Shown here: positions 1 through 4,967 of the stretch, piece after piece
How the letters are laid out: each line of letters opens with the position of its first letter
Numbering within the stretch: the first letter of the stretch is position 1
Program-made: the position numbers and the translations under genes
Notes under the pieces: model-generated
Told to the model about the DNA's origin: nothing
Databases searched by the model: none
What the model saw: only the letters and a program-made list of their open reading frames with translations
Assembly (NCBI GenBank): GCA_023246565.1
Contig: JAHFIE010000031.1
Location: 1-13,108 of the forward strand
DNA: 13,108 nucleotides
Reading direction: 5' to 3'
Source: Candidatus Magasanikiibacteriota bacterium
GTDB taxonomy: Bacteria; Patescibacteriota; Patescibacteriia; Magasanikbacterales; UBA922

Positions 1-180
1 GGTCCACGATAAGGCGGTTTTGTTGGGTAAGGGGAGGGTTCCGGGGTGAACAAGACAAATTGGACAAACATTTATATTTGCTTCTCTGGATTCTGGGTCG
101 TTTTTACAAGGACAAAACATCTTGCTTTTTGTCTTCAGTTCAACATGGATTTCGAGACCAATAATGGGGGTAAGTTCCAT
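1..180 (-). CDS. gatB: Aspartyl/glutamyl-tRNA(Asn/Gln) amidotransferase subunit B, 5' part only
   Basis: The first 60 codons of GatB, running off the left edge. GatB is the tRNA-binding kinase subunit of the GatCAB complex, which converts Glu-tRNA(Gln) and Asp-tRNA(Asn) to the amidated forms. The N-terminus reads MELTPIIGLEIHVELKTKSK, followed by MFCPC and, later, a CPIC motif and HPGTLPLPNK. This is the standard GatB opening (IGLE-H-L, PG-LP-N). The two cysteine pairs (residues 23/25 and 39/42) could form a zinc site; that is inference. Start at 180 fits the family. An in-frame ATG at 243 would add 21 residues (MKGFSISANNAR...) unlike GatB, and a promoter-like sequence lies between the two starts, so 180 is preferred. 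No SD is visible. The gene follows a strong hairpin that separates it from the upstream membrane protein gene. Confidence 0.93.
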   Translation of the reverse strand, partial: MELTPIIGLEIHVELKTKSKMFCPCKNDPESREANINVCPICLVHPGTLPLPNKTALSWT

Positions 181-205
181 AAAGATGACATTATTTTGTT
201 CATCT

Positions 206-234
206 ATCCTAGCATTATTGGCAGAGATTGAAAA
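206..234 (-). promoter_or_regulatory. Possible gatB promoter
   Basis: On the minus strand, TTTTCA (229-234) and TAGGAT (206-211) are separated by 17 bases, giving a weak sigma-70-like pair whose start point would lie about 20 bases before the gatB ATG at 180. It sits downstream of the hairpin at 274-343, where a gatB promoter is needed. The match is modest (4 of 6 bases in each box). Confidence 0.35.
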
Positions 235-273
235 GCCCTTCATGGTTTGATCTGGGTGGTATTTTTTATTTAA

Positions 274-343
274 ATTAAACTAAAACAACCTTTTTAGACC
301 TGCCAGATTACCGGACGGTCTAAAAAGGTTGTTTTAGTTTAAT
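274..343 (-). terminator. Long perfect hairpin, probable terminator between the membrane protein gene and gatB
   Basis: Arms 274-300 and 317-343 are perfect reverse complements over 27 bases, with a 16-base loop. The arms carry a run of A/T at the base of the stem (AAACTAAAACAACC... on the plus strand). It starts 18 bases after the stop codon of the membrane protein gene, so on the minus strand it is well placed to end that transcript. There is no clean U-tract immediately after it, and the stem is much longer than needed for an intrinsic terminator, so a structured repeat or RNA-processing site is also possible. Confidence 0.5.
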
Positions 344-361
344 GAGATAAACCACGGTCAA

Positions 362-1105
362 TTATTCTCGAATCTGGACTGGATTTTTTTTGAGATTTTC
401 GTATAGAATGATTGGAGTAATAGTAATGATTGGTACAAAAAAGAAATAAAAAATAATAGCAAGTGCAATGGAAAGCCAGTAAGCGCCTGATGAGCCAGTA
501 CTCATTAAAAATAATTTTCCTGGAGTAAGAATAAACCAATTTATGGTACTAAAAAAAGCGATATAGATTACTATTGGTAGACCAAGTCGCCAAAGAACCG
601 CGCCCCATCTCCCCGTTACTAATTTTTTACTGAGACGAAGTGATTCAAATACTTTCGCGTTATCGAGCATAACCTCATACGGAGCAAAATAATACCAAAC
701 CGCGAAAATCGCACCAGGGATGATAAGGAGTAAGGATCCACCAAAAACAATGATACCGGCAAGGAATGAAATGCCTAAAAATGGCCAGAATAAGTGATAC
801 GCAGCTTTTATTTCATTGTGTAGCGTGGTTGTTTCCAGTCCGTTGTATCGTTTTACGAGGACACGATTCAACGTAATCGTGGCGATGACAAAAGCACCGA
901 GCAATAGGATCTGAGCGATGATTATGGTTATTTCTCCGGGAATTTGACCGAACCATTTAGTTAATGATTCACGGGCAATCGTAGAATTAAGTGCTAATAA
1001 AATCCAAATAATCAAACTAAGACCAAGGTAGCGCATGATTAAACGGAAGTTTTGCCAATAGAGTGTAATTGTTGTTGTGAGAAGTTCAGGGACAGAAATA
1101 AGCAT
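362..1105 (-). CDS. Polytopic membrane protein, uncharacterised, about six helices
   Basis: A 247-residue integral membrane protein with about six hydrophobic segments: near residues 25-42, 58-80, 108-140, 170-192 and two in 205-240. The central part (LIIPGAIFAVWYYFAPYEVM, then a KVFESLRLSKKLVTGRWGAVLWR stretch split by polar residues) recalls the broad family of membrane proteins annotated as glycerophosphodiesterase-type membrane domains or DUF975/YciC-like proteins, in which a Pro-Gly-rich helix is followed by an amphipathic S-LV-G-W-- segment. No catalytic residues are evident, so no enzymatic role is claimed. The start at 1105 lies 3 bases after the tmk stop, indicating cotranscription with tmk as the last gene of the dTTP gene set. 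A strong hairpin follows the stop. The substrate or function cannot be told from the sequence. Confidence 0.85.
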   Translation of the reverse strand: MLISVPELLTTTITLYWQNFRLIMRYLGLSLIIWILLALNSTIARESLTKWFGQIPGEITIIIAQILLLGAFVIATITLNRVLVKRYNGLETTTLHNEIKAAYHLFWPFLGISFLAGIIVFGGSLLLIIPGAIFAVWYYFAPYEVMLDNAKVFESLRLSKKLVTGRWGAVLWRLGLPIVIYIAFFSTINWFILTPGKLFLMSTGSSGAYWLSIALAIIFYFFFVPIITITPIILYENLKKNPVQIRE

Positions 1106-1108
1106 AGT

Positions 1109-1801
1109 TTAGGGAAAGATAGTGTTCAGGTGCTTTGAAACGAGAGTCCAGATTTTTTTATGAATAGTGTCAATATCGAGTATGGTATTGTTTTCAACAC
1201 ATTCAATGATGGAATAATCAGAAAAATGTTGAGCCATGGTAAGATAGGATGCTTCGGCCGCGCGAAGATGGTTAAGATCGTCTTCGTGAATATCGCGCTT
1301 TTTACCATGTAAATAATCTCTTGTTTCTTTTTTATCTACGAGTTGTTGAGCGATTTCCGCATTGACATGAAGAATAATATTAATGTCAGGTTTGGGAATC
1401 GCAAAAATAGTATACTCTAATTCATGAATCCAGGCAAAAAATTTTGTTCGTTTCACTGGATCAATAATTTTGCCACCCTGATGCGCCATGTTTGATCCAA
1501 CATAACGATTCGCAATAACTATTTTTCCTTGGTTTAACCAGTCACGAATTTCTGATGAGGCTGCATAACGGTCTGTAGCGTAGAATATTGAAGCTCGATA
1601 AGGTCCAACCTCGGTGGCGGTCCCGTACTTACCATTGAGATAATCCTCTACCATTACGGCACTCCGTTCCCCATAACGAGGGAAACTTATCACCTCCATG
1701 GGGTAGTGTTCACGTTTCAATCGTTCTACCAGGAGTTGTGTTTGCGTACCTTTTCCTGAGCCATCCGTACCTTCGATGGTGATAAAGAGTCCGTGGTTCA
1801 T
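1109..1801 (-). CDS. tmk: Thymidylate kinase
   Basis: Phosphorylates dTMP to dTDP with ATP in the cytoplasm. Residues 8-19 form the P-loop (TIEGTDGSGKGT), residues 76-79 give the TDRY motif of the dTMP-binding region, and ANRYVGSN (97-104) is the family's NRY--S signature. A lid with basic residues (KKETRDYLHGKKRD, about 157-170) carries Arg and Lys, as in the E. coli type, where the P-loop lacks the catalytic Arg. At 230 residues it is slightly longer than the usual 205-215, mostly because of inserted sequence after the P-loop (PRYGERSAVMVEDYLNGKYG). It lies 24 bases downstream of dfr and 3 bases upstream of the membrane protein gene. No SD is visible before the ATG at 1801. Together with thyA, dfr, dut and the deaminase it completes synthesis of dTDP. 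Confidence 0.95.
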   Translation of the reverse strand: MNHGLFITIEGTDGSGKGTQTQLLVERLKREHYPMEVISFPRYGERSAVMVEDYLNGKYGTATEVGPYRASIFYATDRYAASSEIRDWLNQGKIVIANRYVGSNMAHQGGKIIDPVKRTKFFAWIHELEYTIFAIPKPDINIILHVNAEIAQQLVDKKETRDYLHGKKRDIHEDDLNHLRAAEASYLTMAQHFSDYSIIECVENNTILDIDTIHKKIWTLVSKHLNTIFP

Positions 1802-1825
1802 ACTTGCATTTTTGTGTTATCTTCT

Positions 1826-2302
1826 TTAGATATGTTTTGTATACGTCACAAAACTAAATCCATCGCGGTCTTCACGTTCTGTCTCTTGCCAAAGATTTTT
1901 TTTGATCTCGGGGAAAAATGCGTCTCCGTCGATTATTTTGTGAATATGAGTAATAAATAACGTATTGGCTTGATCAATGGTTTGTTTATAAATTTCTGCG
2001 CCACCAATTACCATAATCGTTTCGTCTTTGTGTGATGTTAGAGCTTCATCAATGGTGCCATAGCATTCAACGTCGGCTGGTACTGGATAATCAGATTGGC
2101 GAGTGATGACAATATTTTTTCGGTTTGGTAATGGACGAAATTTCTCCGGGAGTGATTCCCATGTTTTTCTGCCCATCAAAACAGTTTTTCCCGAAGTTAC
2201 TTTTTTGAAGTGCGCTAAATCTTCGGGCAAGTACCAAGGGAGTCCTCCGCTTTTCCCGATACAATTGTTTTCCGCGATTGCGGCGATTAAGGATAATGAC
2301 AT
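1826..2302 (-). CDS. folA: Dihydrofolate reductase
   Basis: Reduces dihydrofolate, the by-product of ThyA, to tetrahydrofolate with NADPH. From the ATG at 2302 the protein is 158 residues, the normal bacterial length. It begins MSLSLIAAIAENNCIG, then LPWYLPEDLAHFKK with Trp23 and the substrate-binding Asp28, GRKTWESL (44-51, NADPH site), and VIGGAEIY (98-105, the GG-IY nucleotide motif). The frame stays open upstream to a TTG at 2338 and an ATG at 2320, adding MSGSCRMNFKFT. This extension is not family-like and covers a 16-base palindrome, so 2302 is preferred. It sits between thyA and tmk, as expected for a thymidylate pathway gene. The 230-base gap to thyA holds an inverted-repeat element, described separately. 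Confidence 0.95.
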   Translation of the reverse strand: MSLSLIAAIAENNCIGKSGGLPWYLPEDLAHFKKVTSGKTVLMGRKTWESLPEKFRPLPNRKNIVITRQSDYPVPADVECYGTIDEALTSHKDETIMVIGGAEIYKQTIDQANTLFITHIHKIIDGDAFFPEIKKNLWQETEREDRDGFSFVTYTKHI

Positions 2303-2319
2303 AGTAAATTTAAAGTTCA

Positions 2320-2335
2320 TCCGGCAGCTGCCGGA
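2320..2335. repeat. 16-base perfect palindrome in the dfr leader
   Basis: The sequence TCCGGCAGCTGCCGGA is its own reverse complement. In the dfr mRNA it can form a GC-rich hairpin (CCGGC stem, AGCU loop) about 18 bases before the preferred ATG. It would bury the alternative ATG at 2320, which supports the 2302 start. No regulator is known from the sequence. Confidence 0.6.
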
Positions 2336-2369
2336 CAAAAGTCAAAATTGAAACTTTAATCTCAAAACT

Positions 2370-2513
2370 ATTGAAATACTGTTGTTTGATCGCCGTTCGC
2401 TCGCAGTCTTTTTATTTTCCGGCTCGCTCACTACAACTATTGCTCGGCTTTGTTTAAGAACAGTATTATCTCTGCCTCGCAACAGATGTGCGTTCAAACA
2501 GCAGTATTTCAAT
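2370..2513. repeat. 144-base element with imperfect terminal inverted repeats
   Basis: The ends 2370-2393 and 2490-2513 are inverted repeats of 24 bases with two differences (one giving a G-U pair in RNA). The left end begins ATTGAAATACTGTTGTTTGA; the right end is the complement of ATTGAAATACTGCTGTTTGA. The interior has GC-richer patches (CGTTCGCTCGCAG, CGGCTCGCTCACTAC) and no coding potential. It fills the gap between thyA and dfr and would form a long hairpin in the transcript. No clear target-site duplication is seen. It could be a small non-autonomous mobile element or a structured RNA. Confidence 0.55.
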
Positions 2514-2532
2514 TATATTTTTAAAGTATATT

Positions 2533-3405
2533 TTACACTGCAATTTCAAAACTAATCCGTGGATGGCTTTCATAGTCAACAACTTTTGTATCATCATACT
2601 TCCAATCAAAAATTGAAGTAAAATTTTCAGTCTGCAGGTGAGAAAGTCGATACGTATTAGGGTCGCGGGTTAATTGTTCACGAGCACCCTCGACATGGTT
2701 ATTGTAGATATGGACATCAGCCAAAAAACCAACAAGTTTTCCTTCAGAAAGTCCAGTTTCTTTGGCAAGTAAATGGAGAAGAAGCGCATAACTGGCAATA
2801 TTAAAGGGTAGACCAAGCATGGTATCTACTGAGCGTTGGTTCCAGAGCAGATTTAATCGTCCATTGATTACGGTTACCTGGTATGAATAATGACAGGGTG
2901 GTAATCCCATATCGTGCAACATACTTGCATTCCAAGAATTGACGATAAGACGACGATTATTGGGATCTTTTTTTATTCCATCAACCAAATTTTTGAATTG
3001 ATCGGTTCCTTTACCTGTGTAATCAGTATCGTATGAATCATATGCAGCGCCAAAATGTCGCCATTGAAAACCATACACTGGTCCCAAATCCCGTTCTTCT
3101 GCCATGCGTTTTTTTGCTTCTTCAGTATGACCATAGGGTGCTTTGCTCGGTCGTGCCCATTCGTCCCAAATATGGTTATTACGTTCTTTTAACCATTCTT
3201 TGTCTGTAATGCCTTTGATAAAAAATTCCAGTTCACTGGCAATTACTTTGAAGGGCATTTTTTTTGTCGTGAGTAAGGGGAATCCTTTACTCATATCATG
3301 TTCAAACAATGCGCCGGCAATAGCACGAGTGCCTACACCCGTGCGGTCAGCTTTTGCTTCGCCAGTTTCAAGGATTTTTTTTACAATATCTAAGTATGCT
3401 TGCAT
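2533..3405 (-). CDS. thyA: Thymidylate synthase (ThyA type)
   Basis: Converts dUMP to dTMP with 5,10-methylene-tetrahydrofolate, producing dihydrofolate. At 290 residues it is slightly longer than the E. coli enzyme. Visible landmarks: the phosphate-binding loop RTGVGTRA (21-28), the Arg pair at 151-152, LPPCHYSYQ with the catalytic nucleophile Cys171, NQRSVDTMLGLPFNIASY (189-206) with the uracil-recognising Asn202, and DVHIYNNHVE (230-239). The insert around residues 85-135 (RPSKAPYGHTEEAKKRM... then AAYDSYDTDYTGKGTD) is the usual variable region. The C-terminus ends FEIAV, matching the mobile tail that closes the active site. The ATG at 3405 is the family start; no SD is visible. It is flanked by dut upstream and dfr downstream. 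Confidence 0.97.
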   Translation of the reverse strand: MQAYLDIVKKILETGEAKADRTGVGTRAIAGALFEHDMSKGFPLLTTKKMPFKVIASELEFFIKGITDKEWLKERNNHIWDEWARPSKAPYGHTEEAKKRMAEERDLGPVYGFQWRHFGAAYDSYDTDYTGKGTDQFKNLVDGIKKDPNNRRLIVNSWNASMLHDMGLPPCHYSYQVTVINGRLNLLWNQRSVDTMLGLPFNIASYALLLHLLAKETGLSEGKLVGFLADVHIYNNHVEGAREQLTRDPNTYRLSHLQTENFTSIFDWKYDDTKVVDYESHPRISFEIAV

Positions 3406-3423
3406 ATTTTATTAACTCAAATG

Positions 3424-3573
3424 TCAAAACTCAAAACTTTGAACGCTGTTCATGTTTATTTTAAATGGTTCTCTGTCATTCTGGCTTTCGCCAGAATGAC
3501 ACGATCTAGTATTGAATTCTGGTTAGAGTTTATCCTGGTGAAAATCGTGGTAAGATTGAGATTTGAGTTTTGA
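3424..3573. repeat. Intergenic stretch bounded by 12-base inverted repeats, containing a palindromic repeat
   Basis: TCAAAACTCAAA (3424-3435) and its exact complement TTTGAGTTTTGA (3562-3573) bracket almost the whole dut-thyA gap. Inside lies a copy of the palindromic repeat (3474-3501) followed by a tail that resembles the tail of the copy near 10070-10125. The flanking repeats are AT-rich and could be chance. Confidence 0.4.
3474..3501. repeat. Palindromic (REP-like) repeat, copy 1
   Basis: TGTCATTCTGGC and GCCAGAATGACA form a perfect 12-base stem around TTTC. The same core, with an asymmetric CTGGATTCTGG arm in place of one TGTCATTCTGG arm, occurs at 4042-4070, 4385-4410, 9993-10020 and 10042-10069. 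The hairpin could also help end the dut transcript. The 50 bases that follow resemble those following the last copy (shared GAGTTTA and TGAAAAT blocks), so the repeat unit is probably longer than the hairpin. Confidence 0.8.
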
Positions 3574-3576
3574 TTT

Positions 3577-4008
3577 TTACTGTCCCGTTGTCCCAAACCC
3601 CCCGCGACTCGAGTTTTTCATTTCACTGGCTTCTTCCCATTCCATGTGATCAACCCGTAAAAAAGCGGCTTGACCAACACGTTCACCGCGCGTAACCACT
3701 ACTTCTGTATCAGTAAAATTATACACTTGATATAAAATTTCGTCTTCTTCTCCACAATAATCTTGATCAATAATACCGAATCCTTGTAACAAAGACAATC
3801 CTTTTTTGACCGCAGTGCTGGAACGGGTAACAATGGCGAGTAAATAGCCATCCGGAATTTTTATTATTAAATTGGTGGGAATTTTGGCAATACTTTTTGG
3901 TGCAATAATCATGTCAATCCGACTGTACAGATCAAACGCAACAGCGCCAGGAGTTTGGTACGCGGGTAGAGGAAGAGTTGAATCAATGCGTTTGATTTTT
4001 ATTTTCAT
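3577..4008 (-). CDS. dut: dUTP diphosphatase (trimeric dUTPase)
   Basis: Hydrolyses dUTP to dUMP and PPi, keeping uracil out of DNA and feeding ThyA. The 143-residue length is typical of the homotrimeric family. All five motifs are present: motif 1 PGAVAFDLYS (20-29), motif 2 TRSSTAVKKGL (61-71), motif 3 GIIDQDYCGE (78-87, with the catalytic Asp and the Tyr that excludes ribose), motif 4 GERVGQAAFLRV (108-119), and the C-terminal phosphate-closing motif 5 RGGFGTTG (135-142). Motif 3 has Cys where Arg or Ile is usual, and is followed by a short acidic EEDE insert. The ATG at 4008 is the obvious start. The upstream gene is the broken GIY-YIG gene, whose shifted frame runs into the dut start region; thyA follows. 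Confidence 0.96.
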   Translation of the reverse strand: MKIKIKRIDSTLPLPAYQTPGAVAFDLYSRIDMIIAPKSIAKIPTNLIIKIPDGYLLAIVTRSSTAVKKGLSLLQGFGIIDQDYCGEEDEILYQVYNFTDTEVVVTRGERVGQAAFLRVDHMEWEEASEMKNSSRGGFGTTGQ

Positions 4009-4041
4009 ACAGGAGAAGTTTTATGTGATTTTTATTGGTGT

Positions 4042-4070
4042 TGTCATTCTGGCGAAAGCCAGAATCCAGT
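4042..4070. repeat. Palindromic (REP-like) repeat, copy 2
   Basis: TGTCATTCTGGCGAAAGCCA continues with GAATCCAGT. The orientation is opposite to the copy at 4385-4410, so the two copies form an inverted pair that flanks the GIY-YIG gene. Here the repeat lies within the trailing, shifted frame of that gene and just before dut. Confidence 0.85.
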
Positions 4071-4090
4071 ATTGAATTTTGAACTGGAGC

Positions 4091-4352
4091 CAGATCTGCC
4101 CAATCAGGATTTTTATCTTCAATTAGTTTTATTTTCCATGCCCGCTTCCAATTTTTAAGTCCGGTTTCTCTTTGGATTACTATTGGTAAATGTTTCGTAA
4201 TAGACTAATATATGTACTTGGTATTTTTGTGTAAAACCCTTAATAAAATTTGTTTTGTGCTCTATCGTACGTCTATGTAAATCATTCGTTATCCCAATAT
4301 ATAACGTTCCATTTTTTTTACTTGCCAGAATATATACATAGTAATAATTCAT
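4091..4352 (-). pseudogene. GIY-YIG nuclease-superfamily gene (UPF0213/YhbQ type), frameshifted
   Basis: The first 58 or so codons from the ATG at 4352 read MNYYYVYILASKKNGTLYIG then ITNDLHRRTIEHK, the hallmark of the small stand-alone GIY-YIG proteins (YVYIL, LYIG, catalytic Arg in LHRR). The frame then leaves the family and stops at 4155. Another frame picks up at about 4174 with QRETGLKNWKRAWKIKLIED and KNPDWADL, the expected C-terminal half (AI-RE--IK-WKR-WK-KLIE--NPDW-DL), reaching about 4091. A loss of about 5 bases near 4175-4180 would explain the shift. The second half carries the Glu of the RE motif, so the 65-residue product is probably inactive. A sequencing or assembly error is possible. 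It is flanked by inverted copies of the palindromic repeat. Confidence 0.8.
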
Positions 4353-4379
4353 AGTTCCTCCTTTTTGATTTCATCAATC

Positions 4380-4967
4380 TTAATGGATTCTGGCTTTCGC
4401 CAGAATGACAAGGTTAATCTCTGTAATTATTTTTTCAACTTGCTTATGCAATTCTTCTGTGGTCCCGTTATTATCAATCATAAAATCCGCCCTTGCCGCG
4501 ATCTCTTTTATTTTTTGTTCTGACTCTTGTTGTCCTTCGGCTCGGAATTGTTCCCAAGTTTTATTGGCATCATCAGGGTTTTCACGTCGTTGAACGATTC
4601 GTTCATAGCGGGTGCGTTCGTCAGTATTTATGGCAATGATATGAAATCCAGGAAGTTGACTGAGATACACAATATCGCTTGGTCGACGAATACCTTCGGT
4701 AATGATCACACGTGCTGATGAATTTTGAACATCTTTTGCAATAACTTTGGACATGATATCTTCACTATAATTTTGACGAATAAACGTTGAAAGAATTTGG
4801 AGATTATGACGTTCTGGTTCTACATAAATACGATCTAAAATATCACGGAGCATATCAGAAAATCGAAACGTAACCGCACTATAGTGTTCTTTTAGATACT
4901 GGGTTACGGTTGATTTTCCTGCGGCCATTTCACCAACGAGTCCCAAAATTATTTTATTGGTTGGCAT
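4380..4967 (-). CDS. P-loop nucleotide kinase, dephospho-CoA kinase/UPF0200-like
   Basis: A 195-residue AAA_18-type P-loop kinase. The P-loop is GLVGEMAAGKST (9-20); FRFSDMLRDIL (34-44) matches the substrate-binding region of the dephospho-CoA kinase/UPF0200 group; ITEGIRRPSD (89-98) is the DG-R-like motif that carries the substrate arginine; and RYERIVQRREN (120-130) followed by a KTWEQFRAEGQQES helix is the lid. The last strand and helix (FMIDNNGTTEELHKQVEKI) are also typical. The phosphate acceptor is unknown. Its location between the deaminase and dut, overlapping the deaminase by 14 bases, suggests a deoxynucleoside monophosphate, but this is inference from context. The final nine residues (VILAKARIH) are encoded by a palindromic repeat copy that has replaced the original 3' end. 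Confidence 0.8.
   Translation of the reverse strand: MPTNKIILGLVGEMAAGKSTVTQYLKEHYSAVTFRFSDMLRDILDRIYVEPERHNLQILSTFIRQNYSEDIMSKVIAKDVQNSSARVIITEGIRRPSDIVYLSQLPGFHIIAINTDERTRYERIVQRRENPDDANKTWEQFRAEGQQESEQKIKEIAARADFMIDNNGTTEELHKQVEKIITEINLVILAKARIH
4385..4410. repeat. Palindromic (REP-like) repeat, copy 3, inside a kinase 3' end
   Basis: GGATTCTGGCTTTCGCCAGA then ATGACA. It is the reverse orientation of copy 2. It lies within the coding region of the kinase gene, encoding its last residues just before the stop at 4380-4382. Confidence 0.85.

Noticed and set aside
46..231. 61-codon plus-strand open frame at the left edge
   Set aside because: It is antisense to the gatB N-terminus, which has clear family motifs and runs off the window.
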